A DNA stretch of 10,880 nt from contig JAUNWB010000018.1 of assembly GCA_030540535.1 (NCBI GenBank), forward strand, positions 1 to 10,880, read 5' to 3'. A program made the position numbers and the translations under genes. A model generated the notes under the pieces. That model did not search any database, was not told the DNA's origin, and saw only the letters and a list, made by a program, of their open reading frames with translations. The DNA is from Elusimicrobiales bacterium. GTDB lineage: Bacteria > Elusimicrobiota > Elusimicrobia > Elusimicrobiales > Elusimicrobiaceae. Positions 1-6,434 of this stretch are shown one piece after another. Within the stretch, counting starts at the first letter, position 1; each line of letters starts with the position of its first letter.

Positions 1-785
1 TTTCCCTCTTTATCCGTAAATTCGGCGCGGTAGCCGTCGTCTGTTTGGGCGTACGAAATATCGTCTTCCGTTAAGGGCAGAGGCGTTTTCTCATCTCCTT
101 TTTCCATAGACAGCCGGATCATTTTAGTGCTGGCTCGGGCATCCATAATCCGGCGGTCCAGGTTTTCCATGGATTGTGGATAATCTTCCTCCGGCAGTAA
201 AATAATGCCGATGATCAAGGCGGCCACAGCTAAAATAATCGGGAGTAACGTGGCCAAAATGGAGGCAATCAGTCCGCCCACACTAAAGTTGAGGACGGGT
301 TTTTCCTGGCCGGGCTGGAAATCCTCGCGCACGACGTACGTGGTTGCCATCAGGTCGTGCAGAGCCTGGCGTTTGGCCGTAAATCCGGCCATGTAGTAGC
401 CGAAGTAGAGCGTCATATTGGATACCATTTTGCCGAACGTGCGGCCCGTGGCGCGCCAAAAGCTGATACGTCCCCCGTCCGCACCCACGACTTTGATTCC
501 CATCGCTTTTTTACCCAGCGTGGCCTGGGCTTTGCCGCTTTCCTGCAAGGCGAAATAAAGCCAAAAAAACACAAACGCTGCCACTTGAAAAAGCAGCATG
601 GAACCAAATAACGCCAAGAACGCTTTTGGGTCCTGGCTTTGGGGCTGCTGGAGGGCCAATTTAAAAACGGGTATTCCCAGACAGAGAATATACAGGACGG
701 ATGATACAATTCCGATAATCAGCGAATCAATCAGCAGGGCAACGGCGCGCCGCCAAAAACCGGCGTACGGATAAATGCGGGACAT
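1..785 (-). CDS. RDD family membrane protein, copy 1 (3' end outside window)
   Basis: The frame opens at ATG 785-783 behind AGGAGA (5 nt spacing) and stays open for 261 codons to the window edge, so the C-terminus is missing. The RDD signature is visible: R13 and D20 in the first hydrophobic segment (about 14-38), a second segment at about 60-80, a basic loop containing ESGKAQATLGKKAMGIKVV, a third segment at about 121-136, and the last conserved Asp in ALHD (D144). A fourth, strongly hydrophobic segment (about 168-198) is not part of a minimal RDD domain. It is followed by a charged tail that includes ISYAQTDDGYRAEF. RDD proteins are poorly characterised inner-membrane proteins, and some are linked to ion transport or stress. 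Gene copy 2 next door is a clear paralog. This copy has its own promoter, directly after the terminator of the upstream unit. The family call is firm and the molecular function is unknown. Confidence 0.88.
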   Translation of the reverse strand, partial: MSRIYPYAGFWRRAVALLIDSLIIGIVSSVLYILCLGIPVFKLALQQPQSQDPKAFLALFGSMLLFQVAAFVFFWLYFALQESGKAQATLGKKAMGIKVVGADGGRISFWRATGRTFGKMVSNMTLYFGYYMAGFTAKRQALHDLMATTYVVREDFQPGQEKPVLNFSVGGLIASILATLLPIILAVAALIIGIILLPEEDYPQSMENLDRRIMDARASTKMIRLSMEKGDEKTPLPLTEDDISYAQTDDGYRAEFTDKEG

Positions 786-800
786 ACTTTTCTCCTATAG

Positions 801-810
801 ATAAATTTAT
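801..810. other. Perfect 10-bp palindrome in the RDD copy 1 leader
   Basis: ATAAATTTAT is its own reverse complement. It lies between the -10 box and the Shine-Dalgarno sequence of the copy 1 gene, about where transcription should start. It could be a small operator, but an AT-rich palindrome this short is easily found by chance, so I record it only as visible structure. Confidence 0.25.
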
Positions 811-815
811 TCTCC

Positions 816-844
816 AGTATACTTTTTTGCCGCCGCGGTGGCAA
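816..844 (-). promoter_or_regulatory. Sigma70-type promoter for RDD copy 1
   Basis: On the minus strand there is a -35 hexamer TTGCCA (plus-strand 844-839), a 17-bp spacer and a -10 hexamer TATACT (821-816). Each hexamer is close to consensus (TTGACA, TATAAT) and the spacing is optimal. The predicted start is near 809, which gives a leader of about 24 nt that includes AGGAGA at 796-791 and then ATG at 785. The -35 box begins inside the run that follows the terminator hairpin, so terminator and promoter are packed end to end. Confidence 0.7.
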
Positions 845-874
845 GAAAAACCCGCGTTCTTTTGGGAACGCGGG
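841..874 (-). terminator. Intrinsic terminator ending the long minus-strand unit
   Basis: A perfect 9-bp GC-rich stem pairs CCCGCGTTC (851-859) with GAACGCGGG (866-874) around a 6-nt loop. Read on the minus strand, the hairpin is followed by TTTTTCTTGC (850-841), a typical U tract. It lies 23 nt past the stop codon of RDD copy 2 and just before the promoter of copy 1. The U tract is on the minus-strand side only, so it acts in the direction of the genes. Confidence 0.88.
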
Positions 875-897
875 TAAACGGACCGGGTAAAAGAGCG

Positions 898-1716
898 TTA
901 GTTGCATTCTTCAAAGCCGGTAGCGTCGCATTCAAAGCCTTCGCAGCAGACGGCTTGGCCGGGGGCGGCTAAACGCAGCGTAAAGTTTTCCCCGTCGGCC
1001 TCAAAGCGGGCCTGTACGCCGCGCCGCGTGCGCGAAAACGTGATACCGTCCACTTCCACTTCTTGCTGTAAAAGCTGCGGCTGGGCGGCAAACGTCTGCA
1101 GGCGCTGGGCCGCTACGTTGGCTTTAATGGCAGGCGCGGCGCGCAGCATGGAAATCATAATAATTACGACGGCCGCACCGCCCAATAATACGCAAAACAG
1201 CCCCAGCCATACGGGGTGAGAAGGCGTATCGGGCAGTTCTTCGCCGGGCCGGAAGTCCGCGCGTACGACGTAAGTTTGCGCAATATAATCGTGCAGGGCG
1301 CGTTTGCGGTTGGTCAGCCCCGCCATTACAAACCCGATGTACATTAACGCGTAAGAGAGCATTTTGGCAAACGTGCGGCCCGTGGCGCGCCCGAAGCCGA
1401 TGCGTTCGCCTTTGTAATCCACTACTTTAATGCCCATCATCCGTTTGCCGAACGTGGCTTGTTTCTTGCCGCTTTCCAAGAGCGCAAAATAAAGCCAAAA
1501 GGTGATGAGTCCCAAGCCTTGCCAGAATAAATAAATGCCTACGATGGCCGTCAGATGGACGGCTGCGGCGTCGGTGCCTTCGGCTTGGGTCATTTTGGCG
1601 GCCTGCCAAAATACCATCGGCAGGCAGATAACGGCGGGCGGAATGGAAACGAGGATTCCGTCCACGATAAACGCGACGGCGCGTTTCCAAAAGCCAATAT
1701 ACGGTGTGTTGTTCAT
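898..1716 (-). CDS. RDD family membrane protein, copy 2, with Cys-rich C-terminal tail
   Basis: This is a 272-residue protein starting at ATG 1716-1714, behind AAAAGGAG at 5 nt. The open frame extends 120 codons further upstream, but that part only shadows tdk in another frame, so the RBS-backed Met is chosen. RDD core residues are R12 and D19 in the first hydrophobic segment (about 13-37), a second segment at about 57-80, the loop ESGKKQATFGKRMMGIKVV (82-100), RATGRTF, and the final Asp D143 in ALHD. Residues 168-190 form an extra hydrophobic segment, followed by a soluble tail of about 80 residues. The tail holds ITFSRTRRGVQARF (225-238) and four Cys (C257, C258, C263, C271) close to the end. 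Length exceeds a bare RDD domain of about 150 residues. Function unknown; the protein is probably in the inner membrane. It is the last gene of the long unit, 58 nt after tdk, and a terminator follows. Confidence 0.9.
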   Translation of the reverse strand: MNNTPYIGFWKRAVAFIVDGILVSIPPAVICLPMVFWQAAKMTQAEGTDAAAVHLTAIVGIYLFWQGLGLITFWLYFALLESGKKQATFGKRMMGIKVVDYKGERIGFGRATGRTFAKMLSYALMYIGFVMAGLTNRKRALHDYIAQTYVVRADFRPGEELPDTPSHPVWLGLFCVLLGGAAVVIIMISMLRAAPAIKANVAAQRLQTFAAQPQLLQQEVEVDGITFSRTRRGVQARFEADGENFTLRLAAPGQAVCCEGFECDATGFEECN

Positions 1717-1721
1717 AAAAA

Positions 1722-1729
1722 CTCCTTTT
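1722..1729 (-). promoter_or_regulatory. Ribosome binding site fixing the start of RDD copy 2
   Basis: AAAAGGAG on the minus strand lies 5 nt before ATG 1716. It settles the start of RDD copy 2 against a much longer open frame that runs upstream through tdk. Confidence 0.8.
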
Positions 1730-1774
1730 AATTGTTTGCCGTGCGTATACCCGCGCGGCAATTTGCAAAAACGG

Positions 1775-2344
1775 TTATTTGCGCGGTTTTTTATAGCAGC
1801 GGCGGCAACGGGCCTGGTAAGCGTCCGTAGTGCCCACCACAATGCGTTTTTTGTCTTTGCTGATGCGCTGGGTAAAGCTGGCCGGGTTGCCGCATTTGGT
1901 GCAGACAGCCAGGTTTTTGGTAACGTATTCGGCCTTGGCCAGGAGCGCGGCGGTAACTTCAAAGGGTTCGGCGCGGTAATCGGTATCCAGGCCGGCGGCG
2001 ATGACCCGTTTGCCCATTTTGGCCAGTTTGTCGCACACGTCCACAATGCCTTTGTCGAAAAAGTTGATTTCGTCAATCGCGATAACTTGCGTGTCTTTTT
2101 CGATTAACGGCAGAATTTCGGACGAGTTTTTTACGCAGGTGGCCGCCACTTTGTTTTGGTTGTGGCTGGTGATGCTGTCGATGCCATAGCGCGTGTCGAT
2201 TTTGGAATTAAACAGCTGCACTTTTTGTTTGGCGATCAGCGCGGTGCGCACGCGGCGGATGAGTTCCTCGGTCTTGCCCGAGAACATGCACCCGCAGATT
2301 ACTTCTATCCAGCCTTGTTTGTGGTACATCAACGGATTTGCCAT
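1775..2344 (-). CDS. tdk: Thymidine kinase (type II, zinc-binding)
   Basis: Thymidine kinase phosphorylates thymidine to dTMP with ATP in the cytosol, as part of pyrimidine salvage. The 189-residue protein matches the usual length of the type II family. A P-loop GCMFSGKTEE occupies residues 18-27. The Walker B-like segment IDEINFF (90-96) contains E92, the expected catalytic base. The lasso region (about 150-175) follows, with a structural zinc site made by C148, C151, C180 and C183. GTTDAYQARC near the end is the conserved thymidine-binding region, with Y176. The start at ATG 2344-2342 is supported by AAGGAAG at 7 nt. The P-loop carries Cys (C19) where Pro or Ser is commoner, and the Walker B has Ile-Asn where Ala-Gln is common; neither should abolish function. 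It lies 19 nt after lptD, so probable co-transcription. Confidence 0.97.
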   Translation of the reverse strand: MANPLMYHKQGWIEVICGCMFSGKTEELIRRVRTALIAKQKVQLFNSKIDTRYGIDSITSHNQNKVAATCVKNSSEILPLIEKDTQVIAIDEINFFDKGIVDVCDKLAKMGKRVIAAGLDTDYRAEPFEVTAALLAKAEYVTKNLAVCTKCGNPASFTQRISKDKKRIVVGTTDAYQARCRRCYKKPRK

Positions 2345-2363
2345 AGAGTCGCTTCCTTGTGTG

Positions 2364-4562
2364 TTAATCTCTTAAATCGCCCGGTCCGCGCCAGGGGTAC
2401 CAGTAGGCGTCTTCCGCCAGTTTGGCTTGTTTGGCGGGATCCCTGCCGCAGATAATGTTAATGCGGAAGGAGAAAGACAGGTTATGGTTGCGGTCGCGCA
2501 CGGTCAAATCGATATTGGCGTCGTGGAACGTGTATCCCACGCGCAGCAGTTTGTTAAATCCCACCAGGCTGCCGCGGAAAAACACGGCGTCTATTCCCAA
2601 ATCGGCCAGCCATTTGCCGCCGGCAGGGCGCAGGCCCCAGGTGGTGGTGGCGGTATAGCGGTCCGCATTGGTTTCGTAGAGCGAGCCGGGGTCGGTATAA
2701 TCGGCAAAGTTGTTTAAACCCAGGCCGATCAGCTGTTCTTTTACGATGAAATTGGATTGCGCGATAAAGTTGATGTTTTTCTTTTCCAGATCGTACTGGT
2801 CCTGGATAAAGAAGTTTATTTTCCCGTCCGGCGAGTTGTAACCCCATTCCAGCAAAAGCGGTTCCACGCGGGATTTAAGATGCTGCCACCCCAGTTCCCG
2901 GCCGAAGCCGTTGGTTAAGTCGTAGGTGTAATCGGCCAGGTTAAAGCCGGAGCCGAAACGGACGTACGTGTTAAAGGTGGGGCGGTAGTAGTTGTTGATG
3001 TATAAACGGTTGACTTCGATGCCTTTGTCCGGGGACGTATGGTCCGAGGCCAGCGTTCCCGTAGACAGACGTTTGGTGAACTGGTAACCGAAATCCATCG
3101 TGCCCAAGAAGGTGCGGGTTTGCAAATTTAAGTCCGTACCGATGCGGGAAACCCAGGCGTCTTTATCGTTGTAGTTGGCGTCGGCGAACGTGACGGTTTG
3201 GTCGTAATACGCGCTGGGAGCGAAGGTAAGCCCGCGCATCAGCCGGAACGATTTTTCCGCCGTCCACCGCGCATGCGCCCGGCGCTGGTAGGGGCCTTCT
3301 TCGTTGGGCAGGCCGTTTTTGTATTGCAGGTTGGAGGTGTTGTTAAAATCCACTTCCAGGCGGTTGGCGGTTTTTAACAGCGGGTCATTAAACGGCAGCA
3401 GCATGAATTTAATTTCCGGCAGGGTGCGCTTTTCGGCCATAAAGGTTTGTTTGTCCCAGGCGAAGATATCTTTTTCCTGGTAACTTACGCGCAGGGTGGA
3501 ACGGCGCGTTTGGCGGGAAAGCGAAAAGTTCGTTTCCTGGTCTGGCATGAAGATGTACGGGTTGCTGCGGAAGAACGTATCGTTAAAGTACGGGTCCGAT
3601 ACTTTACGGAACTGCGTCTGGAATTGGTAGAGCGCGCCGTCCGGGTTGTTGAAGTGGTCGGACGAGTCGTACATTTCCCACCAGTAGCCGCCCTGAAAAC
3701 CCCAGCGGTTGGAACTGTTTAAGTCGATTTCCGTATGGTCGGCTTGGTCGTTAATATATAAAAATTCGCCCGAACCGCGCAGGGTGGGGGACTCAACGGC
3801 CGTCAGGCCGCCGCCGATACCCAGGCCGGATTTAGTGTAATAATCCAGTATTAACGTGGGGCGCAGGTTCAGCACGGGGCGGAACACGGTGGACGTTAAC
3901 ACGCCGAGGCCGACTTTATCGCTCTGCGTAAACTCCACATAGGTGGTCCAGGGTTTTTGGGAATCCAGCGAACGCCAAAAGACGGGCAGATACATGACCG
4001 GGAATCCGTCCAATTTAAAAACGGCGTTGGTGCCGAACACGCGCTTTTGCGGCGAAACGCTTAGTTTGCCTACGGAAACGGTATAGTGCGGGTCCGGCTT
4101 GTTGCAGCAGGTTACTTCGGCCCCGCGCAGTACTTGTTTCCCGTCTTTGGAAGAAATCTGTTTGGCACCCACTACGCGCAGCGGCGGGTATTCGGTGGTT
4201 AGGTTGTCGGCGGTAAAATCTTGCGTGGTGTAATTGACGGACACGTTTTCCCCGCGCAGAATGCCGCCCTGTCCGTCTTCCACCGTAATGGGACCCACGG
4301 AAGTAATGGTGGTGTTGGGTTCGTCAAACGTAATGTTTTCGCCCGTAACGGTCCGTTTTTTGCCGTCCGCCGTTTTTTGGATGAGCGTTACGTTGCCCGT
4401 TAAATTGATTTTTTTGGAATTGGGTTCCAAGTTGGCCTGGTCGGACGTGAAATAGACAAACCCGTCCCCGTTCGGCGGCGGGAGCGTATTATCCGCCGCA
4501 AAGGCGGGGCAGGAAACAAGCAAAAGGGCGCAAAGGAGCCTAAGCGAAGGGTTTACTTGCAT
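2364..4562 (-). CDS. lptD: LPS-assembly outer membrane protein LptD (OstA/Imp family)
   Basis: LptD is the outer-membrane translocon that places LPS in the outer leaflet, normally together with the lipoprotein LptE. The 732-residue protein begins with a signal peptide (hydrophobic about 7-20) and a canonical signal peptidase I site after A20-F21-A22. Residues about 35-150 are the LptA/OstA-like periplasmic beta-jellyroll. From about 175 onward (GFPVMYLPVFWRS at 186-198) the sequence is the family's beta-barrel, rich in alternating aromatic strands, ending with LSFSFRINI near 695-703. Mature cysteines are only C152, C153 and C705. C152/C153 sits just after the jellyroll and C705 just after the last strand, so one interdomain disulfide is possible, against two in E. 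coli. L15-V16-S17-C18 also matches a lipobox, but the AFA site fits LptD better. The ATG overlaps the ROK kinase stop by 10 nt (ATGCAAGTAA), with a weak AGGAA upstream, which suggests translational coupling. Confidence 0.93.
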   Translation of the reverse strand: MQVNPSLRLLCALLLVSCPAFAADNTLPPPNGDGFVYFTSDQANLEPNSKKINLTGNVTLIQKTADGKKRTVTGENITFDEPNTTITSVGPITVEDGQGGILRGENVSVNYTTQDFTADNLTTEYPPLRVVGAKQISSKDGKQVLRGAEVTCCNKPDPHYTVSVGKLSVSPQKRVFGTNAVFKLDGFPVMYLPVFWRSLDSQKPWTTYVEFTQSDKVGLGVLTSTVFRPVLNLRPTLILDYYTKSGLGIGGGLTAVESPTLRGSGEFLYINDQADHTEIDLNSSNRWGFQGGYWWEMYDSSDHFNNPDGALYQFQTQFRKVSDPYFNDTFFRSNPYIFMPDQETNFSLSRQTRRSTLRVSYQEKDIFAWDKQTFMAEKRTLPEIKFMLLPFNDPLLKTANRLEVDFNNTSNLQYKNGLPNEEGPYQRRAHARWTAEKSFRLMRGLTFAPSAYYDQTVTFADANYNDKDAWVSRIGTDLNLQTRTFLGTMDFGYQFTKRLSTGTLASDHTSPDKGIEVNRLYINNYYRPTFNTYVRFGSGFNLADYTYDLTNGFGRELGWQHLKSRVEPLLLEWGYNSPDGKINFFIQDQYDLEKKNINFIAQSNFIVKEQLIGLGLNNFADYTDPGSLYETNADRYTATTTWGLRPAGGKWLADLGIDAVFFRGSLVGFNKLLRVGYTFHDANIDLTVRDRNHNLSFSFRINIICGRDPAKQAKLAEDAYWYPWRGPGDLRD

Positions 4563-5530
4563 AATACGTGTTCCTGCTGCGCGCGGTAAATGGCGTACAT
4601 GGCCGCGCCCACTCCTCCGATATTGGGGTTTTGGGATACTAAAATTTTAAGGCGTTTAAACGGCGTTTTGATTTGCTGGTTTTCCAGCACGCGTTTTAAA
4701 GCGGGCATAAAGAACTTGGCCGCGCCGGATACGCCGCCCGTTAAAACGACGGTGTCCATATCCAAAATAAGCGTAAAATTGGCGATGCCGATTCCCAGGT
4801 AATAGCCCGTGTCTTCCCACACTTTTAATGCGGCCGGGCAGCCTTTTTCGGCGGCGCGGGAAACCGTTTCGATTTTAAAATCTTTCTGCGCGTGGACGAG
4901 TTTGGCCAGTTCACTCTGCGGGTGGGCCGCTATGGCTTCCATCACGCGGCGTTTAATGCCGATGGTGCCCACAAACGCTTCCAAACATCCGCGCGCGCCG
5001 CAGCCGCATAAAGGGCCGGAGGCTAAATCGGCGATTTTAGTGTGCCCGATTTCGCCCGCGGTGCCGTTGGAGCCCTGGTAGAGTTCTTTATTGATAATCA
5101 TGCCGCCGCCCACGCCGGTGCCCAGGGTAACCACGAGTACGTTGGTTCCCTGGCGTTTTAAATCGGCTTCGTATACGCCCCAGGCGGCCAGGGTGGCGTC
5201 GTTGGCGACGCAGGGGGTAATACCCGTATGCTTTTTAAGCATGTCGGCCAGCGGCCAGTCGGCCACGTCTTTAAATTTTAAATTGGGATTATAGCGCAGG
5301 ATTCCGCGCTGGTTATCCACGTCGCCCGGCGCACCGACGGCCACGGCTACGCGCTGGCCCGGAAATTCTTTTTGGATGGAGTTGATAAAATCGCCGATTT
5401 GGGCGATAAATCCGTTCGCTCCTTTGGAATAATCGGTTTCAATTTTTTCTTTGCGGAAGATTTCCCCGTGTTCGTTCATGACGAATAATTTTACAAAGGT
5501 TCCTCCAATGTCTACTCCAACCCCAATCAT
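4553..5530 (-). CDS. ROK family sugar kinase, glucokinase-like
   Basis: This is a cytosolic ATP-dependent sugar kinase of 325 residues, the usual size for single-domain ROK enzymes with no DNA-binding N-terminus. The phosphate-binding DIGGT is at residues 7-11 and the catalytic Asp is D111 in ANDA. LGTGVGGG (136-143) forms the second phosphate loop. The substrate motif E160-I-G-H163 is followed by the zinc cluster CGCGARGCLE (175-184), so H163 with C175, C177 and C182 should bind zinc. LTGGVSGA (263-270) belongs to the nucleotide-binding C-terminal lobe. These features suit glucokinase, but other hexoses or N-acetyl-hexosamines are possible, so no gene symbol is given. The start ATG 5530 overlaps the xerC stop (ATGA) and has AAGGAG 8 nt upstream, within xerC. 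The stop overlaps the lptD start by 10 nt. Placement between a recombinase and lptD says little about the substrate. Confidence 0.93.
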   Translation of the reverse strand: MIGVGVDIGGTFVKLFVMNEHGEIFRKEKIETDYSKGANGFIAQIGDFINSIQKEFPGQRVAVAVGAPGDVDNQRGILRYNPNLKFKDVADWPLADMLKKHTGITPCVANDATLAAWGVYEADLKRQGTNVLVVTLGTGVGGGMIINKELYQGSNGTAGEIGHTKIADLASGPLCGCGARGCLEAFVGTIGIKRRVMEAIAAHPQSELAKLVHAQKDFKIETVSRAAEKGCPAALKVWEDTGYYLGIGIANFTLILDMDTVVLTGGVSGAAKFFMPALKRVLENQQIKTPFKRLKILVSQNPNIGGVGAAMYAIYRAQQEHVLCK

Positions 5531-6417
5531 AAATCTTGCTCCTTGCTTTTTGGATGCGCGTGGCGGTATACGTTTTTTAATTTTTCCAGCGATACGTGCG
5601 TATACACCTGCGTTGCGGCCAGGCTTTGGTGGCCCAGCATTTCCTGCAAACTTCTTAAATCACAGCCGTTGTTCAAAAGGTGCGTGGCAAACGAGTGGCG
5701 CAGGCTGTGGGGCGTCACTTTGCGCGCCAAATGCGCGGAAATGGCCGTATTTTTAAAAATATACGCGAGTCCGTCCCCCGTCAGCGGCTTGCCGTGCGCG
5801 TTTAAAAACAGCGCGTCCTGCGGCTGGGGGGAAGGGCGGCAGGCCAAATAATCTTTTAAAGCCGCGAGGGCGGCGTCCGTAACGGGTACCAGGCGCTCTT
5901 TGCTGCCTTTGCCGAGTACTTTAACAACGCCGTTAAAAAAATCGACGTCTTTCACTTTAAGCCCCGTCACTTCGCTGCGGCGCAGGCCGCTTGAGTACAT
6001 CAGTTCAAATAACGCTTTGTCGCGCGGGGCGAAATTTTTGCTGTGCGCGGCCGATTCCAGCAGGCGGTCCGTTTCCGGCACGGTCAAAAATTTGGGCAGA
6101 ATTTTCTCGCGTTTGGGCGCGGGCAGCAGTTTGAACGGATTGCTGGCCAGTTTGCCCTGCTCCAACAAATACGCCGCAAAACTGCGAAGCGCGGCTATTT
6201 TGCGTAAAACCGTATTGCGTGAAACATGCTTTTCCGTTTGCGCTCCGGCCAAAAAAGAACGGATGTTGGCCGGGGTAAAAAAGCGCAAATCTTCCTGTCT
6301 GCGGGTTTTTGCAAAATGCAAAAATTCGGTTAAATTCTCCCGGTACGCTTTAATGGTATAGGGCGAAAAATTTTTGTTTTGCAAATGTAATAAAAATGCT
6401 TCCACCCAGTCTTTCAC
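5527..6417 (-). CDS. xerC: Tyrosine recombinase XerC
   Basis: Xer recombinases resolve chromosome dimers at dif during cell division. The 296-residue length is typical. The N-terminal SAM-like core-binding domain covers about 1-90 and the catalytic domain about 108-290. All expected catalytic residues are present: R146 in SSGLRRSE, K170 in LGKGSKER, H237 and R240 in PHSLRHSFATHLL, H263 in LGHQSL, and nucleophile Y272 in VYTHV. The start is GTG 6417-6415, backed by GGAGG at 6 nt, and no in-frame ATG exists nearby. The position after topA is as in many bacteria, which argues for the housekeeping Xer rather than a phage integrase. XerC and XerD are hard to tell apart by eye, so the C assignment rests partly on context. 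The gene lies 17 nt after topA, and its TGA overlaps the next start by 4 nt. Confidence 0.92.
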   Translation of the reverse strand: MKDWVEAFLLHLQNKNFSPYTIKAYRENLTEFLHFAKTRRQEDLRFFTPANIRSFLAGAQTEKHVSRNTVLRKIAALRSFAAYLLEQGKLASNPFKLLPAPKREKILPKFLTVPETDRLLESAAHSKNFAPRDKALFELMYSSGLRRSEVTGLKVKDVDFFNGVVKVLGKGSKERLVPVTDAALAALKDYLACRPSPQPQDALFLNAHGKPLTGDGLAYIFKNTAISAHLARKVTPHSLRHSFATHLLNNGCDLRSLQEMLGHQSLAATQVYTHVSLEKLKNVYRHAHPKSKEQDL

Positions 6418-6423
6418 GCAAAA

Positions 6424-6428
6424 CCTCC
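6424..6428 (-). promoter_or_regulatory. Ribosome binding site supporting the GTG start of xerC
   Basis: GGAGG on the minus strand lies 6 nt before GTG 6417, in the short topA-xerC gap. It supports initiation at a non-ATG codon, and the next in-frame Met is too far inside the conserved domain. Confidence 0.75.
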
Positions 6429-6434
6429 GGCGGT

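Noticed and set aside
1717..1774. Possible promoter or hairpin in the tdk-RDD copy 2 gap
   Set aside because: TATACG is present but has no good -35 at 16-18 bp. The hairpin GCCGCGCG/CGCACGGC has a mismatch and no U tract after it.
1717..2076. The 120-codon upstream extension of the RDD copy 2 frame
   Set aside because: It shadows tdk in another frame and is full of Trp, Pro and Ala with no RDD similarity. The strong RBS before ATG 1716 marks the real start.
1535..2107. A 190-codon open frame on the plus strand opposite RDD copy 2 and tdk
   Set aside because: It is antisense to two confidently identified genes, has no recognised motif, and spans their intergenic gap without regard to gene boundaries.
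5527..6417. The tyrosine recombinase as a marker of an integrated mobile element
   Set aside because: It sits directly after topA in a tight housekeeping operon. No att-like repeats, tRNA gene or phage genes are seen nearby, and length and motifs fit XerC.
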